Shown here: positions 1-9,920 of the stretch, in pieces | How positions within the stretch are numbered: position 1 is the stretch's first letter | How the letters are laid out: each line of letters starts with the position of its first letter | Assembly (NCBI GenBank): GCA_964541595.1 | Contig: CAZIRO010000014.1 | Coordinates: forward strand, 1-28,709 | Source: CAZIRO01 sp964541595 | Lineage (GTDB): Bacteria; Acidobacteriota; HRBIN11 | DNA: 28,709 bases | Direction of reading: 5' to 3' | Program-made: the position numbers and the translations under genes | Notes under the pieces: model-generated | Seen by the model: only the letters and a program-made list of their open reading frames with translations | What the model was told of the DNA's origin: nothing | The model's database searches: none

Positions 1-149
1 CAGCCCACTTTGTCCAGTTTTCATCCACCTTCACTGTATGAACGGGGGAGGTATTGTGCCATGGCACGGCCCGGGTTCACGGGATCAATCTCAGGGTCGG
101 CATGGTGTCTTCATGGCCTCCACTGCTTTGATCCACCGGGAGGCGGGGT

Positions 150-3100
150 ATGCAAGGTCGTCAGTATATGTATCTCTTTTCAAGAGTAAGTGTATTCGTG
201 GTTGTTCTGGGATGGATGGCATCCGCCACCATCGGTCAGCCAGTTGTCCGTGGGGAGGCAAACACGATACGGTCCCACGAAGTGTGTATGGTTCCTGCCG
301 ATGAGCATTATGTCATTCAACCACGGGTGTGGCTCTCCCAGAAACTGCCTATTGAGTTCAACCCCTTTGAACGAGAGTCGTCTGCTCCTGCGTTTCATTC
401 AGATGAGCCTTTATTGGACGAGTGGCCATGGATGCAGCAACGAAATCAGCCACGTCTGCCGAGTACGTATGTCGGGGATATTGTGGCAAAAACCGATTAC
501 CTGATCCTCTGGAGCCGTCAGTATTTCAGGCCCGGGATCGACGCACTACCTGCGTTTACACCTGAACTACAAAGTTGGGTCTATAGGATTCCCCCCAATT
601 ATCCATACTACCTGGTGCGGTTTTCAGGTCCAATTACGGGAAAACAGCAGAGGGAACTGGAAGCCGCAGGCGCTCGCATCCTCGAGACAATCATGCACTA
701 TGCCCATCTGGTTCGCGTGCATCCGTCCCGTTTGTCTGCCGTCCGCGCGGTTTCGGGTGTGGTATGGGTCGGACCGTATACGCCGGGGATGAAAATGGAT
801 CCCGCACAGTTTGAAGCCGTACTTCGTTCGGATAGCCGATGGTCGGAGTTTATTGTATACCCGCAGCGTGATCATCATGCACGGGACGTTCTGGAACGAC
901 TGCGCAGGGTGGTCGGCACACGCGGTACAGTGCGTATCCACGATCCAAACGTGCTGAGAAGTGGTACACTACGTGTTGATGTGCCCCGAAAGTCAGATCG
1001 GCGTGCTGTGCTGATCGATCTGGCATTGCTGGATGTCGTGTATTTCATCGAAGTCTGGGACCCGCCGCAATTGCACAACACCTGGAGCCGTTTTTACAGC
1101 CAGGGTGGCATTCCGCCGTTTGTACTGCAGCAGACATCGTCTGTAACGTATGTCAACCTGCCGTATCGGGAATTTCCCGCGTTCGGAAAATCTCCGGCCA
1201 ATGGGGATACCACACAGGTCGGCGGTTTTGCAGTGCACGCGCAGGGTATTCTGGGACGCGGTCAATGCGTGGCCGTGGGTGACACCGGATTGGTGAATAT
1301 GAAGTTTTTCCGACCGTTTACGAATTGTTCGGCCACGACGACGTGCACGCCGAATTGGGATCGTAAGGTGGTATGCCACATTGAGGCAAATACGACTGCC
1401 GTTTGTGGAGATTGTGCAGGTGCGGGTTACCATGGGACCCATGTTGCAGGTACAGTCGCCGGTGATAATGTCGACAACGGGAATGGCGGTTTCAATCTGG
1501 GTGACGGAATGGCGCCACAGGCCAAGTTGTTGATTCAGGATATGACGGACAATGGTTGTGGATTACAGGCGCCGGGAGTTGCCGAGCTACGGGAATCCTA
1601 TCAATCCGGCATGGATTCGGGCGGGCAGGTCTGGGAATGTCGATTCCACAGCGACAGTTGGGGGAATTCAACCAACAGTTATGGCGGGACCGCGGTGACA
1701 TTTGATGATGCAACGTGGGATGCTTCGCCTGCATCGGGATTGCAGCAGGACTGGCTACCCGTCATTGCTGCCGGCAACAGCGGTCCCGGTGCGAATACAG
1801 TGGGCCAGCCCGCGACGGCGAAGAACAACGTAACAGTAGGGGCTGCAGACGGGGGTGCTGTGGGCAATGTGGGACTGATCTATTTCAGCAGCACGGGACC
1901 CACTGCCGAGGGCCGTTTGAAACCCGACGTCGTGGCGACCGGGTGTACGCTTTCGGCGTGTGGGTATATGAACGACACAGACTGTAACAATACGGACCCT
2001 TCAGCAGCCAACGATGCAGAACTCACCACCTACTGTGGTACCTCGATGGCCACACCTACGGTTTCGGGCAATCTGGCGTTGATCCGGCAATACTTCAAGG
2101 ACGGTTTCTACCCCTGTGGCCAGGCGGGTTGTCCGGGGGCGTTGTTTACGAATCCATCGGCTGCATTGCTGAAGGCTGTGCTGATTAACGGTACATGGGT
2201 CCCCGAAAATGCGTACTATGGAGACGGCCAGCCAGCCACCGCAAACCCCGTTCCCAACACGAAGGTGGGGTGGGGATGGATCAATCTGAACCGGAGTCTG
2301 TACTTTGCGGGTGATCGACACCACGTACGGGTGCTGGCAGATATTTTGACCGAATCGGTATGTACAACCTGCGCGGGACTGGAAACGGGGGAGATACATA
2401 CCTATACCCTGCATGTCACCGGTGCGGAACCGCTGAAGATCACCCTGGTGTGGACGGATCCGACGGATGCCAATTTAATCAACAACCTGACTCTGGAAGC
2501 GATCGCGCCGGACGGCACCGTATACCGTGGCAACCAGTGGACCACGGTTCCCGGGAGTCCGTATCGAGAGTCGCGTGCAAATCCAGCGGGTGAAGACACC
2601 ATCAATACGGTGGAGGGTATTTATATCCGTAACCCGGTACCTGGCCAGTGGACGATTCGGGTGATCGGGACCAATGTACCCGGTAAGGCCGGTTACTGTG
2701 AAGCCACGTGTTCGCAGGGGTACGCCCTGGTGGCTTCCGGGCATTTTTCTGACGATGTGACCAACGGATATCCGCTGGCCGAAAGTTATCAGTTGATCAA
2801 CGACTGCGATTCTGACGCGTTTTTAGACAATGGTGAATCGGCAGATGTCGTGATTCAGGTGCGGAATTTCGGTGCCGGAGTCGCTTCCGGCGTAAGCGTC
2901 ACTATCTCTGTTGCAGCAGATTCGGAACTGCCCGCTGCGCAGGTGCAGATCAATCCATCAGCAGTATCGATTGGTGATCTCGCTGCTGGACAGACAAAAT
3001 CTGCGACATTTGGCATCTGGTTCCAGGAAACGCCAACCTCCTATGCGGGCAAATACTTAAAGCTAAAAGTGGACTACACCTGGGGCGGCACACTGACAAC

Positions 3101-6100
3101 GACAGAGTATCTCTCGATACCATTGCAACTTGATTCAGGTACATCGATTGTTCAGGATTTCGAAAGTGCCACGCCACCCGATCCACCTACAGGATGGACA
3201 TACCGGTATAGCGATGCAACTTGTAGTCTTATCTTCGGATGCACAAATCGTACGGGATACGTCACAGGGCCGCCGCCAGCAACCCAGACGTGTGATGCGG
3301 ATGGCCCTCGAGTTACTCCTGCCCAAGAAGCATTTTACGGATCAGGCGACTGTGCGACAACCGACACCTGTTGTCGCATTACTCGTTCGGATGTTACGTA
3401 CACATTTGGGAATGACTTCTTTACAAGCAAGTACTATTACTTCCGGTTGGACACCGGTGGAAACTATGCGGGATTCTATATCCATACAGCCAGGATAGGA
3501 CAATACCTGTATCCAGGCCAACTCCGTCAAAATTTAGATCAACCCTGGCGACCTTACCGGATCGATCTACGGGGCATTGATAAATACCGTGATACAGACG
3601 TGAAATTCACATTTATCAATTACGCAGAACTTTCGCCAGCTGCCGCTCAACAAGGTAGTCGAATTGACGACATTGAAATCAAACGTCTGGTTGCCGCATC
3701 GAGTATCACCGTACCGCCCCCGCCGGCGAATCTGTCCGCCGTCGCCAATGGTCAGAATCGTATCGATGTCTCCTGGGATCGTGTGCCCGGTGCAACCGCG
3801 TACCGCCTGTACCGGGCTACCCGTTCGGGGGGACCGTACACGCTCATTGCGACCATCCCGGATGCTTCCTGTAGCGGAGCGAGTTGCGTGTACACTGATG
3901 ACAACGTTCAGGGCAATGTCACGTATTATTATAAGGTCAAATCCGCCGCTGCATGTGCCGGACTGAGCGCAGGTCCCGTATCTGCCACTGCACAGGGTGT
4001 GTGTACCGCTCCACCGGAGTTTGATGGTCTGCAAAAAGTTACGGCGTCAGATACGCAGTGTGTCATCAATCTGGAATGGAACCCGGCGACCCCTGTATGT
4101 GGGACATCCGTGACTTATGCAGTTTACCGTTGTACCACGACGCCGTGTGTGCCCGATCAATCCAACCGGCTGGCAGAGGGTATCACCTGTACAACCACGC
4201 CGTGTACGTTTACGGATTCATACGGTCTTGATCCGAATACAACTTACTATTACATCGTGCGTGCTAAAGACGAAAGCAACGGTGTGGAAGACACCAATAC
4301 GGTAGAATACAGTACTCGACCCAAAGCAGACATTATGGGAAATGGCACATGGCGCGCGGGCGCAGAGGACGGTGACCCCACGATGTTTACCAACTCGGAT
4401 CCCGGATGGGTTATCCTGATCGGCGGTCGTCGAAATACGGGTAATGCCAGTTACTTTTCTCAGTATTTCGACAACTATTGCTCAGCGTTGATCACTCCGG
4501 AGATCGCATTGACCGCGGGCCAATCGTCCACACTGACGTTTTGGACGGTGCATGATATCGAAACCAGTGCTGTTGGGGCATGGGATGGTGGCGTTGTTGA
4601 AATCAGTTACTCAACGGATGGTGGGGCCACGTGGTCCACATGGTCTATGTTAAATCTTTCCCCGAATTACCCTGACAGCTTTCGTAATTCGACAGATGCA
4701 TGTGGCTATCCGAACAACCAGCTTTGCTTTTCAGGCACCAATCTCACGTGGACGCAATACAGTGCGGATTTGACCTCAGCGTGTGGCGGTGGCCCCTGTA
4801 ATGGTAATCTGATCCGCATTCGCTGGAACTTCTCGACCGATGGTTCAGTCACGCAGGAAGGGTGGTACATTGATGATATCGAAATTACCAATGCCCAGGT
4901 GCCTATTGGATGTTCCAGTAAGTATAGTGCAGTACGCTTCATGACGGTGACGGCGCGGGACGGCGCGAACGACATTGCCTGGGTCAACCCATCGGTCGGA
5001 TACGGTGGGGTCACCCGAATCGTGTACAAATCCGATGGCACGTGTCCGACGGGTCCTGCGGATGGTACGGTACTGGGAGACTTTGCGGGAACAGCAGGTG
5101 CAAAGAGCAGTACCACACATACCGGATTGACCAACGGAACGCAGTACTGTTACGCCGCATTTGTGACGGACAGTACGGCGTCTGCGTTTTCTCCGGGTGT
5201 GACCTGTGACGGTACGCCGGGNNNNNNNNNNNNNNNNNNNNNNNNNNNNNNNNNNNNNNNNNNNNNNNNNNNNNNNNNNNNNNNNNNNNNNNNNNNNNNN
5301 NNNNNNNNNNNNNNNNNNNNNCGGACAGTACGGCGTCTGCGTTTTCTCCGGGTGTGACCTGTGACGGTACGCCGGGTGGCGCGCCTGCCGTGCCGTGGAA
5401 ATACTGTACCGGTGCGACCGCATTGACACCACCGGCACCGTGGCCGAGTACGACCGATGGTGAGGTCCTGGCTGTGTCAAACGACCGGGTGCTGCACGGC
5501 ATGACCAGCGGCACCACAGGGGGTGTATGGCCCACGAGTTACATCCCCGGTTTACTGAACGGACCTGCCCAGTGGCGACCGCCGGTGCTCCAGAAAACCG
5601 TGGGTACCGCGAGTCGCATCGTCGCTGTGGGCGCACAGGATGGGCGTGTGTATCTGTTTGATGCGGAAACCGGGTCGGAAATCTGGTCTGTTGCCGTGCC
5701 CGGTGCGGAAGTCGTACAGGGAGCACCGTCAGTGATGGTCACTGAATTCGGTGGTGTGGCCGATCTGGTGATCGTCGGCACGCGCAATGCGACCAGCGGG
5801 AACCGGATCGTGGCGCTGAACCTGACGGATGGAACCGTTGCCTGGACGTTTGACAACGGCGGCGGCACGAATGCCATCGGCGCAATCAGTGCACCGCCGA
5901 TGATCGACTATATCAACCGTCGGGTCTACTTCACGAGCCGGACCCGCGGTAGCGGCAGCCAGAATACCGTATGGGCGCTGGACATCACAGCCACGAGTGC
6001 CACGCTCGCATGGGCGAAAAATACCACAGTACTCGGTGATAGCGATGTGGCGCCGACCCTGTGGAAAGGCGTACTGTATGTCGCCGATAACAATGGACGG

Positions 6101-6523
6101 GTGTGTGCGCTCGATCCCGGGACGGGCAATGTGCACTGGTGTTATGACACGGGCGACGGTGCTGTCAAGATGTATGTATTCCCCGAAATCGGCATTGCCG
6201 GGAACGCATTGTTCATCTCCACCGGTACGAAAATCTGGCACCTGATCGATAACGGAACGACCGTGACAATTGACTGGCAGGCAACCCTGGGTCCGGGTAT
6301 CACGCCGTCGGCACCGTTGCACGTACCGGGTACGAACTGGGTACTGGTTGGCGGCAGCGACGGTCGGTTGTACAAACTGGATGCGACCAGCGGGAACGTT
6401 CTGAGCAGTCTTGCCCTCACGACCGATCAGGTCGGTGCGCCGGCGTATGATGTGCGCACCGGCCTCGTATACGTCGGTGCGGAAGACGGTAAGGTGTATG
6501 CGGTGGATCCAGCACAGTTTTAA
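150..6523 (+). CDS. Giant secreted S8 (subtilisin-like) protease with FN3-like modules and C-terminal PQQ-type propeller (spans assembly gap)
   Basis: Predicted secreted serine endopeptidase. The ATG at 150 follows GGGAGG (138-143) and opens a signal peptide ending near residue 30. An I9-like propeptide (about 95-235) precedes the S8 domain, with Asp378 (GDTG), His431 (GTHVAG), oxyanion Asn543 (AAGNSG) and Ser632 (GTSMATP). Then come a beta-sandwich like those following Kp43-type subtilases (about 727-865), a CARDB-like module (874-970), two jelly-roll-like modules (about 1000-1180 and 1410-1580), three FN3-like modules (about 1189-1280, 1287-1387, 1594-1690) and a PQQ/BamB-like propeller to the end, with repeats such as DGRVYLFDAETG. 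An N run (5222-5321) breaks the frame as written. Collapsing the 55-bp overlap that flanks it restores one uninterrupted 2072-residue frame. The modules are rich in Cys pairs, which fits an oxidising extracellular site. Substrate unknown. The protease call is secure; the single-gene reading is inferred. Confidence 0.9.
5167..5376 (+). repeat. 55-bp perfect direct repeat flanking the N gap (contig-end overlap)
   Basis: Bases 5167-5221 and 5322-5376 are identical over 55 bp, and each copy abuts the N run exactly. De Bruijn-graph assemblers leave contig ends overlapping by the k-mer length, and 55 is a commonly used k. Merging the two copies keeps the reading frame (6219 nt, 2073 codons including the stop) and joins the FN3-like module directly to the propeller region. 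Reading through the Ns literally does not keep the frame. A genuine tandem duplication is possible but less likely. Confidence 0.85.
5222..5321. other. Assembly gap, exactly 100 N
   Basis: One hundred consecutive N, the conventional length for a gap of unknown size. It lies inside the third FN3-like module of the S8 protease. See the flanking 55-bp repeat: the gap probably has no real missing sequence. Confidence 0.98.
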
Positions 6524-6538
6524 ACCGTGCATCCAGTC

Positions 6539-6558
6539 ACTCCCCCTGCGGTGGGAGT
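6539..6558 (+). terminator. Weak hairpin after the S8 protease gene
   Basis: ACTCCC (6539-6544) can pair with GGGAGT (6553-6558) across an 8-nt loop, 15 nt after the protease stop. Only a short TTT follows, so rho-independent termination is uncertain. Confidence 0.3.
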
Positions 6559-6598
6559 TTCCTGTCGCAGAGGGACACGTCACCTGATGGGGGAGTAT

Positions 6599-7234
6599 AT
6601 GCACCGAATAGTCTGGATCGTTTTGGGAATATGGGCTGCCATTGGATGGGCTGCAGTGCAGCAACCGATGCAACGGGAACCGGTGCTGCGTGCAGTTCGC
6701 AAGGTGCCCGCGGAACAGTCGTCCAATGTGCCTGTGAAGGCGCAGCACCGCGTTGCGCCACCGGAAGTTCGCGTACGGTGCGGAATCCTCCGGGTGGTCT
6801 CCCGGCCGGAGGACGGTCACTGGGATCCGCAGACCGTGTGGTATTCCAACAAGGCAACATTTTCCGTACGTCGTGTTCTGGACCTCCTGTTCGTCATGGC
6901 ATTTCCGGAACACAGCGTCCCCGGTGATCGTGTGATCCGTTTCATTGTGCGCACACCACGTGGACGGGTGTATCAAAAGATCGATGTGCCTCTGGGTACG
7001 CCCGGAAGGACCCCGGGAGTGAGAATGTTGCCGGGGTACCGGTACCCGTTGAAGGAGTCGCCGGCGCGGATGGTGCGCGGACCGTCAGGTCGAATGGTGG
7101 TCACCGCCGTGCCGTTTCCCGTGGGAGGCACCGTGATCCAGCAGAACGGGCTGTACGGCACCTGGCGGGTCGAGGCTGATGTGATGCGTACGCGCCGTCC
7201 GTGTGCAGTGGCCACATTCGTGTTGCAGCCATAG
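6599..7234 (+). CDS. Secreted protein of unknown function, 211 aa
   Basis: I do not recognise a named family. The ATG at 6599 is preceded by GGGGGAG (6589-6595) and starts a classical signal peptide (MHRIVWIVLGIWAAIGWAAV). An in-frame ATG at 6587 is possible but would add residues ahead of the signal. The mature part has a basic, Pro-rich linker (about 25-55) followed by what looks like a beta-sandwich. Its alternating hydrophobic strands and closing motif NGLYGTWRVEADV resemble bacterial Ig-like or macroglobulin-like extracellular modules. It lies 75 bp after the S8 protease and 200 bp before the PqqD-like gene, all on the same strand, so it could belong with either. Two Cys remain in the mature chain. 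Export is well supported; the fold is an inference. Confidence 0.75.
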   Translation: MHRIVWIVLGIWAAIGWAAVQQPMQREPVLRAVRKVPAEQSSNVPVKAQHRVAPPEVRVRCGILRVVSRPEDGHWDPQTVWYSNKATFSVRRVLDLLFVMAFPEHSVPGDRVIRFIVRTPRGRVYQKIDVPLGTPGRTPGVRMLPGYRYPLKESPARMVRGPSGRMVVTAVPFPVGGTVIQQNGLYGTWRVEADVMRTRRPCAVATFVLQP

Positions 7235-7254
7235 ACGGAGTATGCTGCCGTCGC

Positions 7255-7270
7255 GGGGATGTCCCCGGTG
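7255..7270. repeat. Short palindrome-containing repeat, copy 1
   Basis: GGGGATGTCCCCGGTG contains a perfect GGGGA/TCCCC inverted repeat with a 2-nt centre. The same 16 bp occur at 15502-15517. Both copies sit just beyond the 3' end of a gene. No T-run follows. Confidence 0.5.
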
Positions 7271-7420
7271 GGTATCGGCGAAGTTCAGGTAGGCGGATGA
7301 ACTTTTTATCGTTCGGTCCGGGTGTGTGGTATGGTCCTGCGCATACGATTCTACTGCACAACCGCTTCTCCGTCACCGGTTTCGTGTATGCAATGGACAC
7401 CGCACCAAAGGATCCATCAC

Positions 7421-7437
7421 AGAGGAGGGAACGGTTG
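7421..7437 (+). promoter_or_regulatory. Ribosome binding site that fixes a TTG start for the PqqD-like gene
   Basis: AGAGGAGG (7421-7428) is separated by 6 nt from TTG (7435-7437). The frame also has an upstream ATG at 7297, but it has no well-spaced Shine-Dalgarno and would add 46 residues ahead of the PqqD fold. Confidence 0.75.
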
Positions 7438-7866
7438 AAGTATCAACGTGTGTCTCATGTGGCCTGGCGTCGCATCGATGGTATCGTCATCGTGGTGGAT
7501 ATGCGGCGCAAGCGCGTCGTGGCATTGAATGCGATGGGTGGAAAGATATGGACAATACTGGAACAACCCGTCGAATGGTCCGATCTGTGGCGTCGGTTCC
7601 GACAAGAGGTGCGGACAGACATTGCACCGCACATATTACAACGATGGCTGGCGGATTTTCTGCAGGAATTACAGGCACGGGAACTCGTGACCGCGGATGG
7701 GCATGAGCCAGAACATCGTGCGCCTGGTGCATCATCCGAATCCCCGACGGATCCGGTGTGGCAACCACGCGTGGAATGGGTGGAATCGTTACAGAAATTC
7801 GGTCAGAGCTGTGCGTTTCTGCCCGGTCAGGGAGGCGTCTGTGAAGCCAATCCGGCCACATCATGA
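7435..7866 (+). CDS. PqqD-like (RRE) protein with C-terminal core-peptide-like tail
   Basis: Residues 1-85 match the PqqD family: a paired beta-strand start, a central motif VVALNAMGGKIWTIL like the family's 'LN..a..iW.ll', then helices ending FLQELQARELV. PqqD domains are the RiPP recognition element that binds leader peptides for radical SAM enzymes and for lasso B1 systems. Unusually, the chain continues about 58 residues: a Pro/Ser/Glu-rich linker (86-108), then PRVEWVESLQKFG and SCAFLPGQGGVCEANPATS to the C-terminus at 143. With its W-x-P-R-V-E-type segment, two Cys, Gly/Pro-rich stretch and final Ser, this tail looks like a RiPP precursor. The last 26 bp overlap the kinase gene. The domain call is firm. 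The idea that the tail is the substrate is inference; it could simply be a disordered extension. Confidence 0.82.
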   Translation: MKYQRVSHVAWRRIDGIVIVVDMRRKRVVALNAMGGKIWTILEQPVEWSDLWRRFRQEVRTDIAPHILQRWLADFLQELQARELVTADGHEPEHRAPGASSESPTDPVWQPRVEWVESLQKFGQSCAFLPGQGGVCEANPATS

Positions 7867-8776
7867 ATCACGTGTGGCGCATGTATGCATTCGCGCAGGG
7901 GATGTCCGGATTCATATCGTAGCGCGTTGCGCGCACCTGATCGCGGGTATTCTCCAGCGGTGGACGCTGTTCTGGGAGTTGCCCCGTGCGCGTCCGATGG
8001 CCTCCCGCAGGGGGATCCGGTTGTTGTATCGTTGCAGCGGCCATGTGCCGGACCATCTGCCGTCCCGGATGGCGGACTATCATGAACCGCATCGGGTGCA
8101 GTGGACCCGTTCCGGATTTCATGTCTACGGACGAACTTTTCGGGGGTATGCCGATCTTACGCGGAAGAAGGTGTACGCGTATGGACCCTGCGCATGGTAT
8201 CCGATCGACCGCATGTTGCGCTACCTGTGGCCGTTGTGCTTGCGTTATGCACTGGTATTGCACGGAGGATTGTTCGTTATCCGTGGAGAGGGATGGATTG
8301 TTACCGGGCCTTCCGGTAGCGGGAAAACGACTCTGATGCGTTTACTGGGACCCTGGAGCGTGTGTGACGAGATGGTGGCCCTGTGGCAGTCCCTGCACGG
8401 CTGGCGGGTAATGTCACTTCCGGTGGACCACGCGCGTCCCGGACAGGCACCGGTGCAGGGGATTTTGAGACTCCGCCACGGGACCCGTCATACGTGCCGG
8501 GTTCTGGCACCGGCAGCCGCGCTGCGTGTGCTTATCCCACAGGTCCGATGGGTAACCCGCGGTCCCCGTTGGTTCAACCGGCAGATGAATGAATTGTTCC
8601 AGCTCGTGCAACACATTCCGGTCATGAACTTTTCGTTCCGACCGACCCCGGACGTGCGTGATTTCATCCTGCAGGAGGTCATCCGTGACAGTGTATGGGT
8701 TTCGCGATCTGATCGCACGGGCTGCCGAAAAGGCCATCCCGCTGGATGTGCAGATCGAATTGACCAGCCACTGTAA
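7841..8776 (+). CDS. HPr-kinase-like ATP-binding protein (RiPP-associated type)
   Basis: A 311-aa protein starting at GTG 7841, after GGAGG (7831-7835), inside the end of the PqqD-like gene. The Walker A loop GPSGSGKTT is at residues 156-164, preceded by a strand (GWIVT) and followed by CDEMVAL, with Asp176 matching the conserved Asp/Glu strand of HprK-type kinases. The order of a divergent N-terminal region, P-loop, D-E strand and helical C-terminus is typical of HprK-like proteins found in lasso-peptide and other RiPP loci. Some of these phosphorylate the C-terminal Ser of a precursor, as in paeninodin. This points to peptide modification rather than sugar-PTS control; no HPr gene is nearby. 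The last 30 residues are encoded in a 92-bp overlap with the next gene and look unlike a conserved end. Phosphoryl-transfer activity is not proven here. Confidence 0.8.
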   Translation: MKPIRPHHESRVAHVCIRAGDVRIHIVARCAHLIAGILQRWTLFWELPRARPMASRRGIRLLYRCSGHVPDHLPSRMADYHEPHRVQWTRSGFHVYGRTFRGYADLTRKKVYAYGPCAWYPIDRMLRYLWPLCLRYALVLHGGLFVIRGEGWIVTGPSGSGKTTLMRLLGPWSVCDEMVALWQSLHGWRVMSLPVDHARPGQAPVQGILRLRHGTRHTCRVLAPAAALRVLIPQVRWVTRGPRWFNRQMNELFQLVQHIPVMNFSFRPTPDVRDFILQEVIRDSVWVSRSDRTGCRKGHPAGCADRIDQPL

Positions 8777-9914
8777 TTTTCGATGCGTGCATTGCTATAT
8801 CCCGGATTTTCATGCCCCCGATCTGTTGAGTACGGATCGCATATTGCGGCTGCTGGAAGAACTCGTGGAGATGGGCACCCTGTTCCTGACCCTGACGGGT
8901 GGAGAACTCTTTCTGCGCAGGGACTGGTTCGTCATCGCACGGCGTGCACGGGAACTCGGTTTCAGCCTGCGACTGTTCACAAACGCCTCTCTGATTGACG
9001 ATACCGTTGCGGATCAGATCCGTACACTGAACGCTGTCGTTGAAGTCAGTCTGTACAGCATGCGTCCGGAAGTGTTCGAGCGGATTACCCAGCGGCCGGG
9101 ATCATTCGCGCGCACCCTGCAGGGTATCGAACGATTGCGTGCACGCGGTGTCGACGTCGTGCTCAAAATCCCTTTAATGCGATACAATTATCGGGACCTG
9201 CGGGAAGTCATCGCGTACGCACAACGGATCGGTGCGTCGTATCAGGCATTTCATAAAATCGTGCACAGAAAAAACGGAGACCCGCACCCCATCGCATTGC
9301 GCGTACCCCATGTTCAGATGGTGCCCCTGTTCGGGGGACCGTACACCGGATGTACGCATCCGACCACCAATTCCAGGGATCCCCGATGGGACGGTCCCCT
9401 GTGCGCAGCGGGTACACGCTACTGCCACATCACTGCCCAGGGCGATGTCCTGGCGTGTAACATTCTGCCCGTGCCGGCAGGCAATATTCGCGAAAAATCG
9501 TTTCGGGAAATCTGGGAACGTTCCCCGTGGCTCCAGAAAATCCGTTCAATTCGACGCAAAGACCTGACCGTGTGTGGATCCTGTGAAAAACTGTTCTACT
9601 GTGGGCGGTGTCATGCGCAGGCGCTCATCGAGGAAGGCGATCTGCTGGCGCCGACCGCATGGTCCTGTGAACAGGCTGCAATCGCCGATGCTCTGAACGC
9701 CGAGCGAAATGGCGTGACAGGTGAAATCGGGCCGGATCATCGATGCCGCCGCTGCGGTGCTCCGGACTGGTATGTGCATCCGGACGGTATTCGCAGATGC
9801 TGGACGTGTTCGCCGCCGGAATGCGAGGTATGTCATCGGAAGATCCGGAAATCCCGGAGCGTTGTCCACTGGCACCGGGGGCGACCGTCTTTCTGTCACG
9901 ACACGTGTGGGTAA
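8685..9914 (+). CDS. Radical SAM/SPASM peptide maturase with Cys-rich zinc-ribbon-like C-terminal extension
   Basis: Starts at GTG 8685 after AGGAGG (8673-8678); 409 aa. The radical SAM [4Fe-4S] site is Cys30-x3-Cys34-x2-Cys37 (CNFRCVHC), followed by the SAM-binding TGGE motif at 71-74. A SPASM-type region carries Cys240, Cys247, Cys258 (GDVLAC), then CGSCEKLFYCGRC (Cys297, 300, 306, 309) and Cys328, enough ligands for two auxiliary clusters. The enzyme probably uses a 5'-deoxyadenosyl radical to modify a peptide in the cytoplasm. Beyond residue 350 is an extra segment with eight more Cys (354, 357, 372, 375, 380, 383, 404, 408), arranged like two zinc ribbons; I do not know this fusion in standard maturases. 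It follows a PqqD-like gene, the usual partner of SPASM enzymes. The cross-link or epimerisation it performs cannot be told from sequence. Confidence 0.9.
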   Translation: MTVYGFRDLIARAAEKAIPLDVQIELTSHCNFRCVHCYIPDFHAPDLLSTDRILRLLEELVEMGTLFLTLTGGELFLRRDWFVIARRARELGFSLRLFTNASLIDDTVADQIRTLNAVVEVSLYSMRPEVFERITQRPGSFARTLQGIERLRARGVDVVLKIPLMRYNYRDLREVIAYAQRIGASYQAFHKIVHRKNGDPHPIALRVPHVQMVPLFGGPYTGCTHPTTNSRDPRWDGPLCAAGTRYCHITAQGDVLACNILPVPAGNIREKSFREIWERSPWLQKIRSIRRKDLTVCGSCEKLFYCGRCHAQALIEEGDLLAPTAWSCEQAAIADALNAERNGVTGEIGPDHRCRRCGAPDWYVHPDGIRRCWTCSPPECEVCHRKIRKSRSVVHWHRGRPSFCHDTCG

Positions 9915-9920
9915 TGAGGA

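Noticed and set aside
56..67. Perfect 12-bp palindrome GTGCCATGGCAC upstream of the S8 protease
   Set aside because: Could be an operator, but it is a single occurrence with no promoter recognised around it; not enough to call a site.
5222..6523. Treating the propeller (from 5354) as a separate gene
   Set aside because: The start at 5354 lies inside the 55-bp contig overlap, in the middle of an FN3-like module, without a signal peptide. Collapsing the overlap fuses it in frame to the protease.
7297..7434. Upstream ATG giving a 46-residue extension of the PqqD-like protein, or a separate small precursor
   Set aside because: No well-spaced ribosome site, while a perfect AGAGGAGG precedes the TTG at 7435. 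The extension does not look like a leader peptide, and it is in frame without a stop, so it is not a separate gene.
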